Positions 41,645-48,926 of a DNA stretch of 64,000 bases are shown here, piece by piece; positions within the stretch are counted from its first letter, which is position 1; each line of letters begins with the position of its first letter. A model generated the notes under the pieces. That model was given only the letters and a program-made list of their open reading frames with translations. It did no database searches and was not told the origin of the DNA. The DNA is taken from the NCBI RefSeq assembly GCF_900109645.1, contig NZ_FOBG01000002.1, forward strand, positions 1-64,000, in the 5' to 3' direction. A program made the position numbers and the translations under genes. The stretch comes from Duganella sp. CF402. Lineage in GTDB: Bacteria > Pseudomonadota > Gammaproteobacteria > Burkholderiales > Burkholderiaceae_D.

Positions 41645-41669
41645 CATGTCAACGAAGCACGTTGACATG
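41645..41669. promoter_or_regulatory. Perfect 10+10 bp operator between divergent genes
   Basis: CATGTCAACG (41645-41654) and CGTTGACATG (41660-41669) form a perfect inverted repeat with a 5-bp spacer. It ends 16 bp before the FHA-sigma54 start and lies 123 bp from the divergent start at 41522. It is a clear candidate binding site for a dimeric regulator, possibly the Fis-type domain of the activator or the winged-helix protein. Confidence 0.7.
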
Positions 41670-41685
41670 GCATAATCGACCGATC

Positions 41686-43212
41686 ATGGACGATCACGAC
41701 TTCACCTTGACCGAACCGCTGGCGCAGCTGCGCTCCAGTGGTCCGCTACCATTGGGTTTGACCGTGCTGTGGCACCCAGACTGGCAGCGCGTCGGCAGCC
41801 AATGTTATGGCCCGGCAGCGCCCGGCATCTGGGAGCTGCACCGCTACGCCCCGCTTTTTGGCGCGGCCCCGCTGGAGCACCGCAGCGTTTCGCGCGATCC
41901 GCTACTGCTGGAGCGGCACGCGGACCAGCGCGTGACGGTGACACCATCGGGCGGCCGTATGCCGGTCGAGGTGAATGGCGAGCCGCTTGTTGTTCCGCGC
42001 ACCCTGAACGCGGAGGAACTGGGCGCTGGCGTCGTGTTGCGACTGGGCGCAGGCGTGCTGCTCTGCCTGCACTGGATGCATGGGCTACCGCAGCCGAACC
42101 GGATGCCGGAGCTGGTCGGTGTCAGCGCCGGCATCGCCGGTGTGCGCAGCTTGATCGAGCAGGTGGCCCCGACCTCGCTTCCGGTATTGGTGCTGGGGGA
42201 AACCGGGACCGGTAAAGAGCTGGTGGCGCGCGCCATTCACCGGCTCAGCGCTTGCAGCACAGGCCGGCTACTGGCCGTCAACATGGCCACGCTGGGGGAA
42301 CACCTGGCGGCGGCAGAATTATTCGGCGCTACCCGCGGCGCGTACACTGGCGCGCAGCAAGAGCGCAGCGGGCTGGTGGGCGAGGCGGCGGACGGCACCC
42401 TTTTCCTCGACGAGGTCGGCGCCACGCCAGCGCCGGTTCAGGCCATGTTGCTGCGCCTTCTGGAGACGGGCGAATATCGCCAGGTGGGCGGCACGCGCAA
42501 CCTGCAGTCCCGGGCGCGCCTGATTGCCGCCACCGACTTGAGGCTGGAAGCTCAAACCGGCATGCCGGCGCCGTTCAACCAGCCGCTGCTGAGACGGTTG
42601 GAAGCGTTCGTGATCGCCTTGTCGCCGCTGCGGGCGCGCCGCCAGGATATCGGCTTGCTCATCGTGCATTTCATCCAGGACCTACTGACCGAACGCGGCG
42701 CCGATGCACTGCCGTCCGATTTCATTAGCCGCTTGTGCAATCATTCATGGCCGGGCAATGTGCGCCAGCTGGCGCACGTGCTGCGGCGCGCCGAACTTGC
42801 GTTGTCAGCGAATGCCCCGCTGGATCCGGAACGTCTGCTGGCCCCGCTCAACCACGATTACCTGCCGGCTTTGGTCAAGACGGCGCCCCGGCCCGCCGCA
42901 CCGCGCCGCATGCTTGAGACTGTCAGCGACGATGCCGTACTCACGGCGTTGGAACACAGCAACTGGTGCATCCGCAAGGCAGCGGAAGTGCTCGGCGTAT
43001 CGCGTCCGTCGATGTATAAACTGCTGGCGCGCCACCCGCAGGTACGCCTGCCTGTCGCCATTCCGCCCCCGGAGCTGGCCGAAGCACTGGCGCGCCACGG
43101 CGGTGACACTGCGCGTGCCGCCGCCGCGCTCAAAACGCCGAGCGAGGCCCTGCGCCGCCACTTGCGGCAGGTGCAGCGCGCGGCGGACGCCATTGAGCAG
43201 GAACCGGCCTAG
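41686..43212 (+). CDS. FHA-domain sigma54-dependent transcriptional activator
   Basis: 508 residues. The N-terminal region (about 1-130) is FHA-like, with SVSRDPLLLERHADQRVTV, VEVNGEPL and LRLGAGVLLCLHW. The sigma54-interaction AAA+ domain has Walker A GETGTGKE (171-178), the loop GAYTGA (218-223, the GAFTGA motif with Tyr), Walker B TLFLDEVG and HSWPGNVRQL. The C-terminal Fis-type HTH (about 420-450, IRKAAEVLGVSRPSMYKLL) binds DNA. FHA domains bind phosphothreonine, so a Ser/Thr kinase, very likely the one encoded at 43772, would control it. Its stop overlaps the convergent gene at 43209 by 4 bp. The frame is open upstream to 41449, but ATG 41686 gives a normal start. Confidence 0.88.
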   Translation: MDDHDFTLTEPLAQLRSSGPLPLGLTVLWHPDWQRVGSQCYGPAAPGIWELHRYAPLFGAAPLEHRSVSRDPLLLERHADQRVTVTPSGGRMPVEVNGEPLVVPRTLNAEELGAGVVLRLGAGVLLCLHWMHGLPQPNRMPELVGVSAGIAGVRSLIEQVAPTSLPVLVLGETGTGKELVARAIHRLSACSTGRLLAVNMATLGEHLAAAELFGATRGAYTGAQQERSGLVGEAADGTLFLDEVGATPAPVQAMLLRLLETGEYRQVGGTRNLQSRARLIAATDLRLEAQTGMPAPFNQPLLRRLEAFVIALSPLRARRQDIGLLIVHFIQDLLTERGADALPSDFISRLCNHSWPGNVRQLAHVLRRAELALSANAPLDPERLLAPLNHDYLPALVKTAPRPAAPRRMLETVSDDAVLTALEHSNWCIRKAAEVLGVSRPSMYKLLARHPQVRLPVAIPPPELAEALARHGGDTARAAAALKTPSEALRRHLRQVQRAADAIEQEPA

Positions 43213-43775
43213 AGCGGCGGCCGGCTATTGGACGGGTGGCCACCGTCACCGACTTCGCTTTCAGGATCAAAGTAGAACACTCGATTAGTGGAGGCCGCAC
43301 CGTTCCACTGGATCGACACGGTCAGCATAAATGACATTTCCCAACGACCGTCGCTGGGCCCGACGACGAGTTGATCCGACAATGTCTCTACCACTGTGAG
43401 CCATTTCTCCGGGGCCGCTTGTAGCGGAGGGGGAGCTGAACCACGTTCGCTTTGGCCGGAAAAGATATAGCAGGCTCCCTTGACGCCCAGGAAGGGTGAC
43501 GGCGGTGCAAACATGGTCGGCACATTCTTGCCCACCTGCGTCACTTGCGGCCTCGTGAACAGACAGCATTCCGTCAGTTCGAAACCGCTGAAGCCGCCCG
43601 GCTTGACCAGACCGTTGCCCACAACCTCCACCGTCAACACCTCGCCATGCGCCAGCAGAATGGATCCCGCATGCGTGCCGAAGTTAGGGCGCGATTCCGG
43701 GATGAATACCCAGTTCAGTTTGCTACTGATTTGTTCTGCATCGAACGAGACACGCAAGGTGACAGGGTTGCTCAT
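43209..43775 (-). CDS. Unknown protein coupled to the Ser/Thr kinase
   Basis: 188 residues, soluble, no signal peptide, rich in beta-forming residues. Visible segments are SNPVTLRVSFDAEQISSKLN, a double Cys (ELTECCLF), a Pro-rich loop (SAPPPLQAAPEKW) and a C-terminal WEMSFMLTVSIQW then NRVFYFDPESEVGDGG. I do not recognise the family. AAAGGAG precedes ATG 43775, and its start overlaps the kinase stop as ATGA, so it is co-translated with the kinase and may be its substrate or output. The gene end overlaps the FHA-activator end by 4 bp. Confidence 0.72.
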   Translation of the reverse strand: MSNPVTLRVSFDAEQISSKLNWVFIPESRPNFGTHAGSILLAHGEVLTVEVVGNGLVKPGGFSGFELTECCLFTRPQVTQVGKNVPTMFAPPSPFLGVKGACYIFSGQSERGSAPPPLQAAPEKWLTVVETLSDQLVVGPSDGRWEMSFMLTVSIQWNGAASTNRVFYFDPESEVGDGGHPSNSRPPL

Positions 43776-45943
43776 TTCAAGTTCTCCTTTAAGGAAGAGG
43801 TGGGTGTGGTATAGCGGGGGTCACGTCGTAATGCGATGAGTTCCGGGCTGGCGTCCACCAGGTGGGCAGGGTATCCGAGCGACCGTGCTCGTGCCAAACT
43901 GGCCAGCGCAGCATCGCGCCGTCCACTCAGCTCATACACTGTGGCAGCCCGAAACTGATTATCTGCGCTGGTTGGCGCGGCGCTCAGCGCGCGCGCAGTC
44001 CAGTCCAATGCTGCGCCGCTCTGCTCCAGATATGCCAGATACAGGCCCATACGCGACATCAGGGCCGCGTCGTGCGTCGTGCCCTGCAACTGCATGGCGA
44101 GCAGATCGGCCGCGCGGCGGTAGGCGTTGCGCGCATCGGGCGTGCGGCCGGGAAGCCAGCGCAACGCATCTGCCAGGTTCGCCCAGCGCAGGTAGTAACG
44201 CGGACTGCCTTTATCCGACGACACGGCGCGTTCAAACGCATCGGCCGCCGCAGGGTATTCGCCGCGCGCATAAAGTATCGTGCCCAGGTTGCTATACAGG
44301 CGGCCATCCGGCCGTAACTGTAAGCCTTGCTGCACTATCTGCAATGCCTCGTCGGAACGGTTCAGACGCAACAGCGTTGCGCTCAGGTTGGCATAGGCAT
44401 AAACCGAGTCCGGCTCCAGCTGCAGACTATGGCGGAACGCGGCCTCGGCAGCGCGATAATCACCCTGCTGGTAGCGCAGGGTTCCCAGCAAGTCAGCAAG
44501 CCGCCGCTCGGTTGGCAAGGCGGCCATAGCCTCCCTGAGCAAGGCATCGGCCTCGCTCAACCGGCTGTCGGCAATCAACAAGTTGACGCGCCCGGCCAAT
44601 GCCTCGAGGTTGCCAGGTTCCAACTCCAAAGCGCGCCGATAGTAGCGTTCCGCCTCTTTATATTTCCCCTCCAGCCTGGCGACGTCGCCGGAGGCTACAT
44701 GGGCCAGCGCCAACTGATCGTCAAGCCGCAGCGCCTGCTGGGCGCTGGCACGGGCCCTTTCCAGCCAGGCCGGGTCACGACCGTCGCCACTAAAGCGCAG
44801 ACAATAAGCCAGCGCCAGACCAGCGGCGGCTCCGGCATGCCTTGGCTGGCGCTGTGCCAATTCCGAAAAAACCTGGATGGCTGTGCCGATGCTGCCCTCC
44901 CGGTCAAAGTGACGTAACTCAGCCATGCCAGCCTGCATACCGGCGCGCGCCGACAGGATCGGCAGTACCGCGCTGCGCCAGAGTGATACCTGCCAGGCCA
45001 GCACGGCACACAGGCCTGCCGCCGCCAACATGCGCCACCGCATACGCCACAGTCGCTGCAGCATCGCACGCCAGCGCCACGCCGACGCAGGCTGGGGCGT
45101 CACCGCAGGCGACAGCATGCGGATGCGTTGGCGCAGCGCCTCCATGCTGGCTGGTCGCTGCCCCGGATCGGTGGCTGTCATTTCCCGCACCAGCAGCGCC
45201 AACGCCCCCTCCTGCTCGGGAAAGGCCCATTGTGCTGACGACGACTGCATCAGTGCCGCCGCCAACGCCAGCCCCTGCAACTGGGGAAAAGGCACGGTCC
45301 CGCTGATCAGTTCATAAAGCACCACGCCCAGAGCATAAATGTCGGCCTGCGCTGTCGCCGGCCGGCCACGCAGACGCTCCGGCGCAAGATAGGCCAGCGT
45401 CCCTTGGGGTTCCTGCGACAAGACGGAGGTCGTCGCTAGCGGGTCAACGTAGCGTGCCAGGCCGAAATCCAGAATCCGTACCACACCGTCCGATTGCAGC
45501 ATGATGTTCGACGATTTCAGGTCGCCGTGTACCAAGCCTGCCGCATGGGCTTCCGCCATCGCCGCAGCCACCTGGTCGATAACGGCTGGCGCAGAAATCG
45601 GCAGCGGCCAGCCTTCTTGCAAGTACTTGCGCAGCGTATAGCCATTCACCAGCTCCATGACGATGGCCTGGCTATGGTCGGCAACATCGTCCACCGCATA
45701 GATGCGGACAAAAGCGGCATGGCTTAAAGACGCGTTAAGCTGCGCCTCGCGCAACAAGGCATCGGGGGGCAAACGTGCACCGGGCTTTAAGCACTTGATC
45801 GCCACGCTGCGCCGCAGCCGCTCATCCCACGCCTCGAAGACCTGGCCGAAGCCCCCCTCCCCCAGCAGCCGGCGCATATGGTAGGGAGCCAGAGGTGCAG
45901 CGGGCATGACAGGCGCTGGCGGCGAAAGAGTGGATGAGTCCAT
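43772..45943 (-). CDS. Ser/Thr protein kinase with membrane segment and TPR domain
   Basis: 723 residues. The Hanks-type kinase domain has the glycine loop LLGEGGFGQVF (26-36), K50 in VAIK, E66, catalytic HGD (139-141) with N146, DFG at 159-161 and APERLRGR. HGD replaces the usual HRD, so the Arg that ties activation-loop phosphorylation to activity is missing. A membrane helix (about 308-330) leads to a TPR-rich C-terminal half (about 360-700, with EAERYYRRALELEPGN, AAEAAFRHSLQLEPDS and similar repeats). It likely senses via the TPR part and phosphorylates cytoplasmic partners, with the FHA activator the obvious candidate. ATG 45943 gives a direct start; the upstream extension to 46054 is rejected. 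Confidence 0.88.
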   Translation of the reverse strand: MDSSTLSPPAPVMPAAPLAPYHMRRLLGEGGFGQVFEAWDERLRRSVAIKCLKPGARLPPDALLREAQLNASLSHAAFVRIYAVDDVADHSQAIVMELVNGYTLRKYLQEGWPLPISAPAVIDQVAAAMAEAHAAGLVHGDLKSSNIMLQSDGVVRILDFGLARYVDPLATTSVLSQEPQGTLAYLAPERLRGRPATAQADIYALGVVLYELISGTVPFPQLQGLALAAALMQSSSAQWAFPEQEGALALLVREMTATDPGQRPASMEALRQRIRMLSPAVTPQPASAWRWRAMLQRLWRMRWRMLAAAGLCAVLAWQVSLWRSAVLPILSARAGMQAGMAELRHFDREGSIGTAIQVFSELAQRQPRHAGAAAGLALAYCLRFSGDGRDPAWLERARASAQQALRLDDQLALAHVASGDVARLEGKYKEAERYYRRALELEPGNLEALAGRVNLLIADSRLSEADALLREAMAALPTERRLADLLGTLRYQQGDYRAAEAAFRHSLQLEPDSVYAYANLSATLLRLNRSDEALQIVQQGLQLRPDGRLYSNLGTILYARGEYPAAADAFERAVSSDKGSPRYYLRWANLADALRWLPGRTPDARNAYRRAADLLAMQLQGTTHDAALMSRMGLYLAYLEQSGAALDWTARALSAAPTSADNQFRAATVYELSGRRDAALASLARARSLGYPAHLVDASPELIALRRDPRYTTPTSSLKENLK

Positions 45944-46081
45944 TGCAGAACTGACTGGATGGATGGAATAATGATTTAACCACAAGATCGCCGCGAAACA
46001 TACAAACTTGCAAGATTGATGTAAGTGCAATACATTATTCCAGGCGTCTCCCACCAGGAAGATGATGAGACTGATGGCTAT

Positions 46082-46480
46082 TCAATCCAGCGGCGCCATT
46101 GCCGTCACCTCGATTTCCACCTTGGCGCGGTCTTCCACCAGCGCCGCCACCTGCACCGCCGTCATGGCCGGGTAATGCGCGCCGATGATCTCCCGGTAGG
46201 CGCGGCCGATCTCCTTGTAGGCCGCCACGTATTCGTTCTTGTCGACTACGTACCATGTCATGCGCACGATGTGTTCCGGCCTGGCCTTGGCTTCGGCCAG
46301 CACGGCGACGATGTTGAGCAGCGCCTGGCGCACCTGGCCGGCGAAATCGTCGGTGTGGAACACGCCGTCGCCATCCCAGCCGATCATGCCGCTGACGCAC
46401 ACCATGCGGCCGCTGGCGGCCACGCCGTTCGAGTAGCCGCGCGGACGCGCCCAGCCTGGCGGTTGCAGTATCTCCATCAT
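46082..46480 (-). CDS. Rid-family protein lacking the RidA catalytic Arg
   Basis: 132 residues with the YjgF/YER057c/UK114 fold pattern: YSNGVAASGRMVCVSGMIGWD, QVRQALLNIVAVLAEAKA, and a C-terminal VQVAALVEDRAKVEIEVTAMAP. Classical RidA has P-A-R-S-x-V with an Arg needed for imine deamination. Here it is PAMTAV, Met at 106, so it belongs to a non-RidA subgroup. In anthranilate clusters such a protein may handle an enamine or imine intermediate. The start overlaps the acyl-CoA dehydrogenase stop (46477) by 4 bp; AAGGAGGC precedes it. It is the last gene of the abm-type operon. Confidence 0.85.
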   Translation of the reverse strand: MMEILQPPGWARPRGYSNGVAASGRMVCVSGMIGWDGDGVFHTDDFAGQVRQALLNIVAVLAEAKARPEHIVRMTWYVVDKNEYVAAYKEIGRAYREIIGAHYPAMTAVQVAALVEDRAKVEIEVTAMAPLD

Positions 46481-47637
46481 GCCTCCTTGAGCAGCTCGCG
46501 CGCGATGACCAGTTGCTGCACTTCGGTCGCGCCTTCGTAGATGCGCAGCGCGCGGATTTCGCGGTACAGGCTTTCGACGGTCTGGCCGCTGACGACACCG
46601 AGGCCGCCGAACATCTGCAACGCGGCGTCGATCACCTGCTGCGCGGTTTCGGTGGCGTGCAGCTTGGCCATCGCCGCTTCCTTGGTCACCTTGCCACCCT
46701 GGTCGCGCTGCCAGGCGGCGCGGTAGGTCAGCAGGGCCGAAGTGTCGATGCCGGTCGCCATCTCGGCCAGCTTGGCTTGGGTGAGCTGGAAGTCGGCCAG
46801 CACCTGGCCGAACATCTGGCGCGTGGTGGCGCGTTGCAGCGCTTCATCCAGCGCGCGCCGCGCGAAGCCCAGCGCCGCAGCGGCCACCGAGGTGCGGAAC
46901 ACGTCCAGCGTGGCCATCGCCACCTTGAAGCCCTGCCCTGCCTCGCCCAGCCGCTTGGCCACCGGGACGCGGCAATCGGTGAATTTCAGGCGCGCCAGCG
47001 GATGCGGTGCGATGACGTTGATACGCTCTGCAATCGTCAGGCCCGCTGCGTCGGCGTCGACGATGAAGGCGCTGATGCCGCGCGCGCCGGGCTGCTCGCC
47101 GGTGCGCGCGAACACCACGTAAAAGTCGGCGATGCCGCCGTTGGAAATCCAGGTCTTCTCGCCATTGAGTACGTAATGGTCGCCTTCCAGCACCGCCGCG
47201 CACTGCATGGCGGCGACATCGGAACCGGCCTGCGGCTCGGACAGCGCGAACGCCGCAATCGCTTCGCCGCGCGCCACGCGCGGCAGGTATTCCGCGCGAT
47301 TGGCCTCGCTGCCAAACAGGCTGATAGCGCCGGAGCCGAGTCCCTGCATGGCGAACGCGAAGTCGGCCAGTCCGTTGTGGCGCGCCAGCGTTTCGCGGAT
47401 CAGGCAAATGGCGCGCGTGTCGATGCTCTCGCCGATGCCGCCGTGCGCGGTGCCGCCGATGGCGTGACGCAGCCAGCCGCCCTCGCCAAGCTGGCGCACC
47501 AGTTGGCGGCAAGCCGCGTCGACGTCATCGCCATGTCCATGTGCGATATGCTGCGCGGCCCACGCATCCAGCGCCTGCTCCAGCGCGGCGTGGCGCGGAT
47601 CAAAGAATGGCCACGCGAGGTAATTCTTGTCGCTCAT
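46477..47637 (-). CDS. Acyl-CoA dehydrogenase of the 2-aminobenzoyl-CoA cluster
   Basis: 386 residues of the FAD-dependent acyl-CoA dehydrogenase family: ALSEPQAGSDVAAM (substrate/FAD loop), EKTWISNGG, RQMFGQVLADFQLTQ, QMFGGLGVVSG and the terminal RIYEGATEVQ with E368 as the likely catalytic base. It would oxidise the ring-reduced or ring-opened CoA thioester that arises from 2-aminobenzoyl-CoA. The start shares a base with the hydratase stop (TGATG), and the end overlaps the Rid gene. The exact substrate is not readable from sequence. Confidence 0.88.
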   Translation of the reverse strand: MSDKNYLAWPFFDPRHAALEQALDAWAAQHIAHGHGDDVDAACRQLVRQLGEGGWLRHAIGGTAHGGIGESIDTRAICLIRETLARHNGLADFAFAMQGLGSGAISLFGSEANRAEYLPRVARGEAIAAFALSEPQAGSDVAAMQCAAVLEGDHYVLNGEKTWISNGGIADFYVVFARTGEQPGARGISAFIVDADAAGLTIAERINVIAPHPLARLKFTDCRVPVAKRLGEAGQGFKVAMATLDVFRTSVAAAALGFARRALDEALQRATTRQMFGQVLADFQLTQAKLAEMATGIDTSALLTYRAAWQRDQGGKVTKEAAMAKLHATETAQQVIDAALQMFGGLGVVSGQTVESLYREIRALRIYEGATEVQQLVIARELLKEA

Positions 47638-48437
47638 CAGTTGCCCTCGAACTGTGGTTTTTGCTTCGCCACGAAGGCATGGTAGGCGCGATGAAAATCC
47701 TGCGTCGCCATGCAGATGGCCTGCGCCTGCGCCTCCGCTTCAATGGCTTCATCCACGCCCATATTCCACTCCTGCTGCAGCATCTTCTTGGTCATGCCGT
47801 GCGCGAATGTCGGGCCGTTGGCCAGCGACTGCGCGTAGTCGCGCGCCGCATCCAGCAAGGCTTCCGGCTCCTGCACGCTGTTGAAGAAGCCCCAGCGCTC
47901 GGCCTCCGTGCCGGACATCGAACGGCCGCTGTACAGCAGTTCCGCCGCCCGTCCCTGCCCGATCACGCGCGGCAGCAGCGAGCAGGCGCCCATGTCGGCG
48001 CCTGCCAGGCCCACGCGGGTGAACAGGAAGGCGGTCTTGCTGCGTGCCGTGCCGATGCGGATATCCGACGCCAGCGCGAGAATGGCGCCGGCGCCGGCGC
48101 ACACGCCGTCCACCGCCGCGATGATGGGCTGTGGGCAGGCGCGCATGGCTTTCACCAGATCGCCCGTCATGCGCGTGAAGGCCAACAGGCCGGGCATATC
48201 GAGCTTGGTCAGCGGGCCGATGATCTCATGCACATCGCCGCCGGAGCAGAAGTTATCGCCGGCGCCGGTCAGCACCACCGCCTTGATTTCGTTATCGTAG
48301 GCCAGCGCGCGGAACAGGTCGCGCAGCTCGGCGTAGGAGTCGAAGGTGAGCGGATTTTTGCGCTCGGGGCGATTCAGCGTCAGCGTGGCGACGCCGCCGC
48401 TGGACTCGAACAAAAAATGACTGGGCGTGTACTGCAT
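47637..48437 (-). CDS. Enoyl-CoA hydratase/isomerase family protein
   Basis: 266 residues of the crotonase fold: TLNRPERKNPLTFDSYAEL, oxyanion-hole segments GAGDNFCSGGDVHEI and CAGAGAILALASDIRIG, then FTRVGLAGADMGACSLLPR where a catalytic acid usually lies (Ala-Asp here), and AERWGFFNSV. It should act on the CoA thioester made by the monooxygenase/reductase, as hydratase, isomerase or ring hydrolase. It lies 9 bp after the MarR gene in the operon. Confidence 0.87.
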   Translation of the reverse strand: MQYTPSHFLFESSGGVATLTLNRPERKNPLTFDSYAELRDLFRALAYDNEIKAVVLTGAGDNFCSGGDVHEIIGPLTKLDMPGLLAFTRMTGDLVKAMRACPQPIIAAVDGVCAGAGAILALASDIRIGTARSKTAFLFTRVGLAGADMGACSLLPRVIGQGRAAELLYSGRSMSGTEAERWGFFNSVQEPEALLDAARDYAQSLANGPTFAHGMTKKMLQQEWNMGVDEAIEAEAQAQAICMATQDFHRAYHAFVAKQKPQFEGN

Positions 48438-48446
48438 GGTGGTTCC

Positions 48447-48926
48447 TTATTTCAAATGCTGCTTCATGGTCGACAGCATGTCGATCAGTTTGGCCTTGTC
48501 GGCGCTGGAGATGTCTTGCAACAGCTCTTCGATCCAGCTTTCGTGTTCGGCCGCCATCGTGGCGAAGGCTTTGCGGCCGGCCGCCGTCAGCTTGACGCTG
48601 TAGGCGCGGCCATCCTTCGGATCGGGCACGCGCACCACCAGCTTTTCCTGTTCCAGCTGGTCGGTGATGCCGGTGATGTTACCGCCGGTGACCATCATGC
48701 GCTTGGACAGTTCGCCCATGCGCAGACCTTGCGGATAGCGTTCCAGCTGCGCCATCAAATCGAAGCGCGGCAGCGTGATGCCAAAGCTGGCGCGCAGCCG
48801 GCTACGGATTTCGTTCTCGATCTTGACAGTGCAGGACAACATGCGCAGCCACAGCTTCAGCGACTGGTGGTGGTCTTGCGTCAGGCGGCTGGCGAGGTCC
48901 AGCTGTTCTTCTTCATCTTCCATCAT
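48447..48926 (-). CDS. MarR-family regulator of the anthranilate operon
   Basis: 159 residues with a winged HTH (GELSKRMMVTGGNITGITDQL, then EKLVVRVPDPKDGRAYSVKLT, the basic wing with the DxRxx-x-V-x-L signature) flanked by dimerisation helices. MarR proteins in aromatic-CoA clusters usually respond to the CoA thioester. AGAGGAA precedes the ATG pair at 48926/48923. The start overlaps the monooxygenase gene by 14 bp, so the regulator is co-expressed with the genes it probably controls. The likely operator lies upstream of the ligase gene (52832-52911). Confidence 0.87.
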   Translation of the reverse strand: MMEDEEEQLDLASRLTQDHHQSLKLWLRMLSCTVKIENEIRSRLRASFGITLPRFDLMAQLERYPQGLRMGELSKRMMVTGGNITGITDQLEQEKLVVRVPDPKDGRAYSVKLTAAGRKAFATMAAEHESWIEELLQDISSADKAKLIDMLSTMKQHLK

